From Streptomyces sp. NBC_01298 (GTDB taxonomy: Bacteria; Actinomycetota; Actinomycetes; Streptomycetales; Streptomycetaceae): DNA of 64,000 nucleotides. Shown piece by piece: positions 8,763 to 16,395 of this stretch. The position numbers were made by a program, and so were the translations under genes. Numbering within the stretch: the first letter of the stretch is position 1; every line of letters starts with the position of its first letter. The DNA lies in contig NZ_CP108414.1 of the NCBI RefSeq assembly GCF_035978755.1, positions 2,604,001 to 2,668,000 on the forward strand. Reading direction: 5' to 3'. The notes beneath the pieces were generated by a model. The model was given only the letters and a program-made list of their open reading frames with translations, was not told the DNA's origin and did not search any database.

Positions 8763-9329
8763 TCACGTCCTGTGCCGTTGCGGCCAGGAGTAGCCGAGCC
8801 GGCGGGCGAACTCCGGCGATCCGCCGCAGACATCGGCTGCCACGCGCGGGTCCCCCGCCGTGAGTTCCTCCACCAGCCGACGGGTCTGGGTCGCTGGGTC
8901 TGCGCCGGAGATGTTCAGAGTCATCTGGAACTGGAGCCAGGGACGGTCTTCCGTGATGGCGGATCGGCCCGGGTGAAAAAGGAAGAGATGGAACTGGTCC
9001 GGCGGCTCCCAGAGCCGGGCGGACACACTGCCAAGCTCACAGTCCCAGCGTTCCAGCCAGGCAGTCTGCTGCCGGAGTTCGTCTTCGAGTAGCCGGGCGA
9101 CAGTCCTTGCCGGCCATTCCCAGGAGCGATCCAACGTCGCACGCTCGAGCTCTGCCCGGTATTGCCGAGCGTCGAACCGGAACTCTGGCAGGCCAACCTC
9201 ATCGTCATCGGGGTTACGCCACGCGTCCCACACCACTTGGTCGCCATCACGACGGATCGTGACATAAAGAGCTCCGCAACACCCTTCAGTGCAGGTCGCC
9301 TCCGCCAAGCGGACCTCACGCGGGTCCAC
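8763..9329 (-). CDS. conserved hypothetical protein with N-terminal Cys cluster
   Basis: 188 residues, soluble. The N-terminus has the motif CTEGCCGALYVTIRRDG, three Cys within six residues followed by beta strands, a pattern I associate with an uncharacterised actinomycete family that often lies near immunity- or toxin-like cargo. The Cys cluster could bind a metal. The rest is acidic and Trp-rich (WDAWRNP, DRSWEWPARTV) without a known active site. It sits 122 bases from the 371-residue gene on the same strand. Function is unknown. Confidence 0.6.
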   Translation of the reverse strand: MDPREVRLAEATCTEGCCGALYVTIRRDGDQVVWDAWRNPDDDEVGLPEFRFDARQYRAELERATLDRSWEWPARTVARLLEDELRQQTAWLERWDCELGSVSARLWEPPDQFHLFLFHPGRSAITEDRPWLQFQMTLNISGADPATQTRRLVEELTAGDPRVAADVCGGSPEFARRLGYSWPQRHRT

Positions 9330-9381
9330 GCTGGTTTCCTGCGCAACATCGTTGAATTGCCTACGCGGCCCAGGTCACGGG

Positions 9382-9475
9382 CACGACGAAGGGGACCGAC
9401 CAAAGGTCGGTCCCCTTCGTGAGCTGCTGGTCAGCTACGTGCGCGGGCTACGTCGGATGTCGCGTCCCACGCAAT
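9382..9475. repeat. terminator-containing direct repeat, copy B
   Basis: Partner of 7384-7490, lying just after the nrdJ stop. Its hairpin is intact and perfect. Copy B probably is the original nrdJ terminator region and copy A a duplicate on the far side of the two-gene insert; the direction of duplication is inference. Confidence 0.75.
9386..9420 (-). terminator. nrdJ terminator
   Basis: A perfect 16-base stem (9386-9401 with 9405-9420) closes an AAA loop 67 bases after the nrdJ stop. It is well placed to end the nrdR-nrdJ transcript. Confidence 0.85.
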
Positions 9476-9486
9476 TCCGCCCGGTT

Positions 9487-12381
9487 TCAGCTGCAGCCGC
9501 TGGTGGAGCCGCAGCCCTCGCAGATGTAGCAGGAGCCGGCGCGCTGCATCTTCGTACCGCAGGAGAAGCAGAGCGGGGCGTCGGCGGAGACGCCGAGCTG
9601 CATCTCGACCAGTTCGGCGTTGGAGTGCGCCGTCTTGGGGGCCGGGACCGGGGCGAGCACGACCGGCTTGACGACCGGGACGGTCTGGACCGCGGCGACC
9701 GGGGCCGCCTGGGTCAGGGACTCCGTGTCGAGCTCCTCGTCGAGGGGCTCGTAGGAACCGGTGTCCAGGTGGCGCTGACGCTCCTCGGCGGAGTGGATGC
9801 CGAGGGCCGAGCGGGTCTCGAAGGGCAGGAAGTCGAGCGCCACGCGACGGAAGATGTAGTCGACGATCGACTGCGCCATCCGCACGTCCGGGTCGTCCGT
9901 CATGCCGGCCGGCTCGAAGCGCATGTTCGTGAACTTCGCGACGTACGTCTCCAGCGGGACGCCGTACTGCAGACCGACCGAGACGGCGATCGAGAAGGCG
10001 TCCATCATGCCCGCGAGGGTCGAACCCTGCTTGGACATCTTCAGGAAGACCTCGCCGAGACCGTCGTCCGGGTAGGAGTTCGCGGTCATGTAGCCCTCGG
10101 CGCCACCGACCGTGAAGGAGGTGGTGATCCCCGGGCGGCCCTTCGGGAGGCGCTTGCGGACCGGGCGGTACTCGATGACCTTCTCGACCGCCGTGCGGAT
10201 CGTGTCCTCGGCCTTGGCCGTGACCTCGACCTTCTCCTCTTCCTTCTTCTTCGCGGAGAGGGGCTGGCCGACCTTGCAGTTGTCGCGGTAGATCGCGAGC
10301 GCCTTGACGCCCAGCTTCCACGCCTCGAAGTAGATCTCCTCGATCTCTTCGACGGTCGCCGTCTCCGGCATGTTGACCGTCTTCGAGATCGCGCCGGAGA
10401 TCCAGGGCTGGATCGCGGCCATCATGCGCACGTGGCCCATCGCGGAGATGGAACGCTCGCCCATCGCGCAGTCGAAGACCGAGTAGTGCTCCTGCTTCAG
10501 GCCCGGGGCGTCGACGACCACGCCGTGCTCGGCGATGTGGGCGACGATCGCCTCGATCTGCTCTTCCTGGTAGCCCATGCGACGCAGGGCCTGCGGCACG
10601 GTGCCGTTGACGATCTGCATCGAGCCGCCGCCGACGAGCTTCTTGAACTTGACCAGGGCCAGGTCCGGCTCGACACCGGTGGTGTCGCAGGACATCGCGA
10701 GACCGATGGTGCCGGTCGGCGCGAGGACGGAGGCCTGCGAGTTGCGGAAGCCGTTCTTCTCGCCGAGGCGGATCACGTCCTGCCAGGCCTCGGTGGCCGC
10801 GGCCCAGATGATGTTGTCCAGGTCCTCGGTGCGCGGCGCGACGGCGTTGGCGTCGGCGTGCTGCTTCATGACGCGCTTGTGGGACTCGGCGTTGCGGGCG
10901 TAGCCGTCGTACGGGCCGACGATCGCGGCCAGCTCGGCGGAGCGCTTGTACGCGGTACCGGTCATCAGCGAGGTGATCGAGGCGGCGAGGGTGCGGCCGC
11001 CGTCGGAGTCGTACGCGTGGCCGGTGGCCATCAGCAGGGCGCCGAGGTTGGCGTAGCCGATGCCCAGCTGGCGGAAGGCGCGGGTGTTCTCGCCGATCTT
11101 CTGCGTCGGGAAGTCCGCGAAGCAGATGGAGATGTCCATCGCGGTGATGACCAGCTCGACGACCTTGGAGAAGCGCTCGGCGTCGAAGGACTGGTTGCCC
11201 TTGCCGTCGTCGTCGAGGAACTTCATCAGGTTCAGCGAGGCGAGGTTGCAGGACGTGTTGTCCAGGTGCATGTACTCGCTGCACGGGTTGGACGCGGTGA
11301 TGCGGCCGGACTCGGGGCAGGTGTGCCAGTTGTTGATCACACCGTCGTACTGGATGCCCGGGTCGGCACAGGCCCACGCGGCCTCGGCGAGCTTGCGGAA
11401 GAGCGACTTGGCGTCGACCGTCTCGATGACCTCGCCGGTCATGCGGGCACGCAGGCCGAACTCGGTGCCGTTCTCGACGGCCGTCATGAACTCGTCGTTC
11501 ACGCGGACGGAGTTGTTGGCGTTCTGGTACTGGACGGACGTGATGTCGTCGCCGCCCAGGTCCATGTCGAAGCCCGCGTCGCGCAGGGCGCGGATCTTCT
11601 CCTCTTCCTTCACCTTGGTCGCGATGAAGTCCTCGACGTCCGGGTGGTCCACGTCCAGGACGACCATCTTGGCCGCGCGGCGGGTGGCGCCGCCCGACTT
11701 GATCGTTCCGGCGGACGCGTCGGCGCCGCGCATGAAGGAGACCGGGCCGGAGGCGTTTCCGCCGGAGGAGAGGAGCTCCTTGGAGGAGCGGATGCGGGAG
11801 AGGTTCAGGCCGGCGCCGGAGCCGCCCTTGAAGATCATGCCCTCTTCCTTGTACCAGTCGAGGATCGACTCCATGGAGTCGTCGACGGCCAGGATGAAGC
11901 AGGCGGAGACCTGCTGCGGCTGGGGCGTGCCGACGTTGAACCACACCGGGGAGTTGAAGCTGAAGATCTGGTGCAGGAGCGCGTAGGTCAGCTCGTGCTC
12001 GAAGATCTCCGCGTCGGCGGGGGACGTGAAGTAGTCGAAGTCCTCGCCGGCCTTCGTGTACGTCTTCACGATCCGGTCGATGAGCTGCTTCAGACCGGTC
12101 TCGCGCTGCGGGCTGCCGACCGCACCGCGGAAGTACTTGCTGGTGACGATGTTGACCGCGTTCACCGACCAGAAGTCGGGGAACTCGACGCCGTACTGCT
12201 CGAAGTTGACCGAGCCGTCGCGCCAGTTGGTCATGACGACGTCGCGGCGCGCCCAGGTCACCTCGTCGTACGGGTGCACGCCCGGGGTGGTGTGGATGCG
12301 CTCGATACGCAGGCCGCTCTTGGCAGTCTTGGTGCCCTTGGCGCGGGAACCTCGTGCCGAGCTGCTCGCCGTCTCTGTCAT
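9487..12381 (-). CDS. nrdJ: vitamin B12-dependent (class II) ribonucleotide reductase
   Basis: 964 residues from the ATG at 12381, which is preceded by a good GGGAGG site; the open frame extends 19 codons further but without such a site. It reduces ribonucleotides to deoxyribonucleotides using an adenosylcobalamin radical, so it works with or without oxygen. Visible motifs include SPVWFNVG, the GGSGAGLNLSRIRS loop, the NPCSEY motif near residue 365 with the radical Cys, and TGTIGLAM. The C-terminus carries CFSCGTKM and CYICEGCG, a zinc-ribbon-like Cys pair set with the swinging reducing cysteines. It follows nrdR by 144 bases and is expected to be co-transcribed with it and repressed by NrdR. 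Confidence 0.97.
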   Translation of the reverse strand: MTETASSSARGSRAKGTKTAKSGLRIERIHTTPGVHPYDEVTWARRDVVMTNWRDGSVNFEQYGVEFPDFWSVNAVNIVTSKYFRGAVGSPQRETGLKQLIDRIVKTYTKAGEDFDYFTSPADAEIFEHELTYALLHQIFSFNSPVWFNVGTPQPQQVSACFILAVDDSMESILDWYKEEGMIFKGGSGAGLNLSRIRSSKELLSSGGNASGPVSFMRGADASAGTIKSGGATRRAAKMVVLDVDHPDVEDFIATKVKEEEKIRALRDAGFDMDLGGDDITSVQYQNANNSVRVNDEFMTAVENGTEFGLRARMTGEVIETVDAKSLFRKLAEAAWACADPGIQYDGVINNWHTCPESGRITASNPCSEYMHLDNTSCNLASLNLMKFLDDDGKGNQSFDAERFSKVVELVITAMDISICFADFPTQKIGENTRAFRQLGIGYANLGALLMATGHAYDSDGGRTLAASITSLMTGTAYKRSAELAAIVGPYDGYARNAESHKRVMKQHADANAVAPRTEDLDNIIWAAATEAWQDVIRLGEKNGFRNSQASVLAPTGTIGLAMSCDTTGVEPDLALVKFKKLVGGGSMQIVNGTVPQALRRMGYQEEQIEAIVAHIAEHGVVVDAPGLKQEHYSVFDCAMGERSISAMGHVRMMAAIQPWISGAISKTVNMPETATVEEIEEIYFEAWKLGVKALAIYRDNCKVGQPLSAKKKEEEKVEVTAKAEDTIRTAVEKVIEYRPVRKRLPKGRPGITTSFTVGGAEGYMTANSYPDDGLGEVFLKMSKQGSTLAGMMDAFSIAVSVGLQYGVPLETYVAKFTNMRFEPAGMTDDPDVRMAQSIVDYIFRRVALDFLPFETRSALGIHSAEERQRHLDTGSYEPLDEELDTESLTQAAPVAAVQTVPVVKPVVLAPVPAPKTAHSNAELVEMQLGVSADAPLCFSCGTKMQRAGSCYICEGCGSTSGCS

Positions 12382-12525
12382 GCCGTTCCTCCCAATGCGG
12401 GCAAAACGCCCTAAAGTGCCAGCGCTATTCCGCGGCACGGTGCTGTGTGTCTTGTATCTACGTCTTCTTCGCCGGACCCTCCGGCCGTTCCACGAGGCGC
12501 GTGCGACGGGGAACGGGCAGGCGGG

Positions 12526-13035
12526 TCAGTCGGCGGCGGAGGCGGGCACGGGGACCGGAGCGGTCCCACCGGGCTCGCACTCTTCATGAGGCCGCGGCAC
12601 GCGGAGTTCCGCGATGGCGGTCTCGAAGTCTTCGAGTGTGTCGAACGCCTTGTAAACGGACGCGAACCGGAGGTACGCGACCAGATCGAGGTCCTGCAAC
12701 GGGCCGAGTATGGCCAGACCCACGTCGTGGGTGGTCAGCTCGGCGCTCCCGGTGGCGCGCAGCGCCTCCTCGACCCGCTGGCCGAGTTTGGCGAGGGCGT
12801 CCTCGGTGACCGGCCGCCCCTGGCACGCCTTGCGCACGCCGGAGATGACCTTGGTACGACTGAAGGGTTCGGTCACCCCGCTGCGCTTGATCACCATCAG
12901 TGAGGCCGTCTCCACCGTCGTGAAGCGACGGGAGCAGTCGGGGCACTGGCGGCGCCGGCGGATCGACGTGCCGTCGTCGGTGGTGCGACTGTCGACGACA
13001 CGGCTGTCGGGGTGCCTGCAGAAGGGGCAGTGCAT
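12526..13035 (-). CDS. nrdR: transcriptional repressor NrdR
   Basis: 169 residues from the ATG at 13035, with a GAGGAGGGTGAGGG ribosome site just before it. The N-terminal zinc ribbon has [17 protein letters not shown] and CPDCSRRF (two CxxC pairs), and residues 45-130 form the ATP-cone that senses dATP/ATP. NrdR represses ribonucleotide reductase genes when dATP is high by binding paired 16-base boxes; two such boxes lie upstream at 13169-13184 and 13200-13215. Its position directly before nrdJ is the standard Streptomyces nrdRJ arrangement. Confidence 0.97.
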   Translation of the reverse strand: MHCPFCRHPDSRVVDSRTTDDGTSIRRRRQCPDCSRRFTTVETASLMVIKRSGVTEPFSRTKVISGVRKACQGRPVTEDALAKLGQRVEEALRATGSAELTTHDVGLAILGPLQDLDLVAYLRFASVYKAFDTLEDFETAIAELRVPRPHEECEPGGTAPVPVPASAAD

Positions 13036-13168
13036 GGTTCCCTCACCCTCCTCTTGGCACGACTGAATCACCTCGTGAGACCCCTGAACGGCAGAGTCGA
13101 AGCTCTGTCGGAGGCTCTCGAAGCAGCCACAAGCATATGCGATGTCGGGGGCCCCGGCAGACCGAGGA

Positions 13169-13215
13169 CCACAACTTCTGGGTGGCAGCGCTCATCCAAC
13201 CACTAGATCTTGGGT
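13169..13215 (-). promoter_or_regulatory. tandem NrdR boxes upstream of nrdRJ
   Basis: Two imperfect palindromes of the NrdR-box type start 31 bases apart: CCACAACTTCTGGGTG at 13169-13184 and CCACTAGATCTTGGGT at 13200-13215. Spacing of about three helical turns between two boxes is the known arrangement for NrdR. They lie 134-180 bases before the nrdR start, in the shared nrdR-lexA intergenic region. No cobalamin-riboswitch-like structure was noticed before nrdJ. Confidence 0.6.
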
Positions 13216-13436
13216 TGTGGTGGATTTACACCGCTCCGCGTGTCGCGGCGTCCGGTGGCCGGATAACAGGCCTCGCGGTGCCAGACTGGACGCAGACCCG
13301 GACGGTGGCGACCCGACCCGGAAGGGTACCGTAAGCAGCGGCTCCGGAGCCGAACCCCCGTTCGGCCCGGACGACCCCGGCGGCGGCATATACACCTCAC
13401 GAAGTGAACACGGTGGGTGATCTCCGATTTTTCACT

Positions 13437-13450
13437 CGAACGTGTGTTTG
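13437..13450 (+). promoter_or_regulatory. LexA (SOS) box of lexA
   Basis: CGAACGTGTGTTTG fits the actinobacterial/Bacillus LexA consensus CGAACRNRYGTTYG at every position. It overlaps a candidate -35 element (TTGGCG, 13448-13453), with a possible -10 (TACCGT, 13472-13477) 18 bases on. Binding there would block the promoter, giving lexA autoregulation. Confidence 0.85.
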
Positions 13451-13513
13451 GCGCAACCTTTCGAAAGCAACTACCGTTGTCCAGCTAGGGAGAACATTTC
13501 GAGAGGGGCCGAC

Positions 13514-14305
13514 GTGACCACCACCGCAGACAGTGCCACCATCACTGCCCAGAACCGCTCCCAGAGCCGACTTGAGCCGGTGCATGCCATGAATGACGCA
13601 AGTCTGAACCCGGAGGCGGAGCCCGTACGCCCCGCACGCTCGCTGCCAGGGCGACCTCCAGGCATCCGCGCCGACAGCTCCGGGCTCACGGACCGGCAGC
13701 GGAGGGTCATCGAGGTCATTCGCGACTCGGTGCAGCGGCGCGGCTACCCGCCGTCGATGCGGGAGATCGGCCAGGCGGTCGGCCTGTCCAGCACCTCTTC
13801 GGTCGCGCACCAGCTGATGGCCCTGGAGCGCAAGGGCTTCCTGCGCCGCGACCCCCACCGCCCCCGGGCGTACGAGGTCCGCGGCTCCGACCAGCCCAGC
13901 TCGCAGCCCACGGACACCACGGGCAAGCCCGCGGCCTCGTACGTCCCCCTGGTCGGCCGGATCGCGGCCGGCGGCCCGATCCTCGCCGAGGAGTCGGTGG
14001 AGGACGTGTTCCCCCTCCCCCGCCAGCTCGTGGGCGACGGAGAACTGTTCTGCCTCAAGGTCGTGGGCGACTCGATGATCGAGGCCGCGATCTGTGACGG
14101 CGACTGGGTGACCGTCCGCCGCCAGCCCGTCGCGGAGAACGGCGACATCGTCGCCGCCATGCTCGAAGGCGAGGCCACGGTCAAGCGCTTCAAGCGCGAG
14201 GACGGCCACGTCTGGCTGCTCCCCCATAACGCCGCCTACCAGCCGATCCCCGGCGACGAAGCCACCATCCTCGGCAAGGTCGTGGCGGTACTGCGCCGGC
14301 TCTGA
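13514..14305 (+). CDS. lexA: SOS repressor LexA
   Basis: 263 residues from the GTG at 13514, preceded by GAGAGGGG and matching the usual Streptomyces start [11 protein letters not shown]. The winged helix-turn-helix spans about 65-120 ([20 protein letters not shown]). The self-cleavage site is Ala152-Gly153 in RIAAGGPI, and the catalytic Ser187 (GDSMIE) and Lys224 (ATVKRF) are present. LexA represses DNA-repair genes until RecA filaments trigger cleavage. A perfect LexA box lies 64 bases upstream, and recA at the other end of the window has a related site. Confidence 0.97.
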   Translation: MTTTADSATITAQNRSQSRLEPVHAMNDASLNPEAEPVRPARSLPGRPPGIRADSSGLTDRQRRVIEVIRDSVQRRGYPPSMREIGQAVGLSSTSSVAHQLMALERKGFLRRDPHRPRAYEVRGSDQPSSQPTDTTGKPAASYVPLVGRIAAGGPILAEESVEDVFPLPRQLVGDGELFCLKVVGDSMIEAAICDGDWVTVRRQPVAENGDIVAAMLEGEATVKRFKREDGHVWLLPHNAAYQPIPGDEATILGKVVAVLRRL

Positions 14306-14323
14306 CCGCCCGCGCCCTCATCC

Positions 14324-14356
14324 AGCTCCGGGACCTACTGCGCCGGTCCCGGAGCT
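14324..14356 (+). terminator. lexA terminator (likely bidirectional)
   Basis: A perfect 12-base stem (AGCTCCGGGACC with GGTCCCGGAGCT) closes a 9-base loop and is followed by GTTTTG. It lies between the convergent lexA and helicase genes. Confidence 0.9.
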
Positions 14357-14372
14357 GTTTTGTGTCTCGGCG

Positions 14373-16343
14373 CTACTTGCCTTCGGCCTGGGCGGCGGCG
14401 TCGATCGCGGCGAGCGAGCGGCGGACCTGGTTGCGGTCCGTGGTGTACCAGAAGTCCGGCAGCGTGGCCCGCAGGAAGCTCCCGTACCGGGCCGTGGCCA
14501 ACCGGGGGTCCAGGACCGCCACGACGCCCTTGTCCCCGGTGGCCCGTACGAGCCGACCCGCGCCCTGGGCCATGAGCAGCGCCGCGTGCGTCGCCGCGAC
14601 GGACATGAAGCCGTTCCCGCCGCGCTCCTCGACCGCCTTCTGGCGGGCGCTCATCAGCGGATCGTCGGGGCGCGGGAACGGGATCCTGTCCATGATCACC
14701 AACTGGCAGCTGGGCCCTGGAACATCCACGCCCTGCCACAGCGACAGGGTCCCGAACAGGCAGGTCTTCGGATCTGCGGCGAAGGCCTTGATCAGCTCCC
14801 CGAGCGTCTCCTCGCCCTGGAGCAGGATCGGGTTCTCGAGCCGGCCGCGCAGTTCCTCGGCGGCGGCCTTCGCCCCGCGCATGGAAGAGAACAGTCCGAG
14901 GGTGCGGCCGCCCGCCGCCTCGATCAGTTCCGCGAGCTCGTCCATCATGTCGCCGCGGGTGCCCTCGCGGCCGGGGGTGGCCAGGTGCTTGGCGACGTAG
15001 AGGATGCCCTGCTTGGGATAGTCGAAGGGCGAGCCGACGTCGAGGCCCTTCCACTGCGGCACGTCCTCGCCCTCGACGCCCTCCGGGGACAGGCCCATGG
15101 ACGCCGCGACGCCGTTGAAGTCGCCGCCGAGCTTGAGGGTCGCCGAGGTCAGGACCACCGAGCGGTCCGCGAACAGCTTCTCGCGCAGCAAGCCGGACAC
15201 CGACAGCGGAGCCACCCGGAGGGTCGCTCCGAAGCGGTCGTGGCGTTCGTACCAGACCACGTCGTACTCGGAGCCGGCCGTGATCCGCTCGGCCACCCCG
15301 TGCACGCTCTCCACCGCGGCGAGCGCCTGCTTGCGGACGGCGTCCTCGTCGTGGACGGACTTGTCCCGCGTGTTGCCGATCGCGGAGATCACGGTGCGCG
15401 AGGCGTCCCGCAGGGCCATCAGCGCGTACCCGAGGTCCTCGGGGATCTCCTCCAGCCGGCCGGGGAGCGCCAGCTCCATGACCCGCTCGAAGGTCTCGGA
15501 CGCGGTCTGCAGGGAGTCGGCGGTCTTCTCGTCGACCAGCTTCGCCGCACGCTTCACGGCGCGGTTGACCTGACCCGGGGTGAGCTCTCCCGTGGCGACG
15601 CCGGTCACCCGGGACACCAGCTCGTGGGCCTCGTCGACGATCAGCACCTCGTGCTGCGGGAGGACCGGGGCGCCCTCGATGGCGTCGATGGCGAGGAGCG
15701 CGTGGTTGGTGACGACCACGTCCGCGAGCTTGGCCCGCTCACGGGCGGCCTCCGCGAAGCACTCCGCGCCGTACGCGCACTTCGTCGCGCCCAGGCATTC
15801 GCGGGAGGAGACGGAGATCTGTGCCCAGGCCTTGTCGGAGACGCCCGGGGTGAGGTCGTCGCGGTCACCCGTCTCGGTCTCGTCCGCCCAGTCGCGCAGC
15901 CGCAGCAGGTCCTGCCCCAGCTTGCTCGTGGGGGTGGCCGCCTCGAACTGGTCGAAGAGGCCCTCCTCCTCGTCCTGCGGGGCGCCCTCGTGCAGACGGT
16001 GCAGGCACAGGTAGTTGGAGCGGCCCTTGAGCATGGCGAACTGCGGGCGGCGGCGGAGCTGCGGATGCAGCGCCTCCACCGTCCGGGGCAGGTCGCGCTC
16101 GACGAGCTGGCGCTGGAGGGCCAGCGTCGCGGTGGCCACGACCACGCGCTCGCCGTGCGCGAGGGCCGGCACCAGGTAGCCCAGGGACTTACCGGTGCCG
16201 GTTCCGGCCTGGATCAGGCGGTGGGAACTGTCGTCGATCGCTTCGGCGACGGCTTCGGCCATGGCCACCTGGCCGGGGCGCTCCGTGCCGCCGACGGCGG
16301 AGACGGCGGCGTGCAGCAGGTCGGGGAGGGAGGGCTTCGTCAT
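14373..16343 (-). CDS. dinG: ATP-dependent DNA helicase, DinG/XPD family
   Basis: 656 residues from the ATG at 16343. Walker A is QAGTGTGKS (45-53) and the DEAH box is in VLIVDEAHEL. Four Cys (NYLC, then ECLGATKCAYGAEC) are placed like the iron-sulfur cluster of XPD/DinG helicases. C-terminal helicase motifs include GTLSLWQGVDVPG and QGAGRLVR. Such enzymes unwind DNA 5' to 3' and clear R-loops and other structures. The gene converges with lexA. No LexA box was seen before it, so SOS control is not supported here. Confidence 0.92.
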   Translation of the reverse strand: MTKPSLPDLLHAAVSAVGGTERPGQVAMAEAVAEAIDDSSHRLIQAGTGTGKSLGYLVPALAHGERVVVATATLALQRQLVERDLPRTVEALHPQLRRRPQFAMLKGRSNYLCLHRLHEGAPQDEEEGLFDQFEAATPTSKLGQDLLRLRDWADETETGDRDDLTPGVSDKAWAQISVSSRECLGATKCAYGAECFAEAARERAKLADVVVTNHALLAIDAIEGAPVLPQHEVLIVDEAHELVSRVTGVATGELTPGQVNRAVKRAAKLVDEKTADSLQTASETFERVMELALPGRLEEIPEDLGYALMALRDASRTVISAIGNTRDKSVHDEDAVRKQALAAVESVHGVAERITAGSEYDVVWYERHDRFGATLRVAPLSVSGLLREKLFADRSVVLTSATLKLGGDFNGVAASMGLSPEGVEGEDVPQWKGLDVGSPFDYPKQGILYVAKHLATPGREGTRGDMMDELAELIEAAGGRTLGLFSSMRGAKAAAEELRGRLENPILLQGEETLGELIKAFAADPKTCLFGTLSLWQGVDVPGPSCQLVIMDRIPFPRPDDPLMSARQKAVEERGGNGFMSVAATHAALLMAQGAGRLVRATGDKGVVAVLDPRLATARYGSFLRATLPDFWYTTDRNQVRRSLAAIDAAAQAEGK

Positions 16344-16395
16344 AGCAGTGCCAACCCTACGGGGCTCCACCGACAGTGACCGCACCGGCGAGCGT

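Larger units (their letters stand above)
13036..13513. other. divergent nrdR / lexA control region
   Basis: This 478-base gene-free stretch separates nrdR (left) from lexA (right). It holds the two NrdR boxes on the nrdR side, the LexA box and a candidate lexA promoter on the other. The middle (13220-13420) contains no motif I recognise. Confidence 0.7.

Noticed and set aside
9289..12414. 1,041-residue plus-strand frame opposite nrdJ
   Set aside because: Antisense shadow of nrdJ, which has all class II reductase motifs.
12382..12525. Cobalamin riboswitch before nrdJ
   Set aside because: The 144-base gap shows no B12-box-like element; control by NrdR is the supported mechanism.
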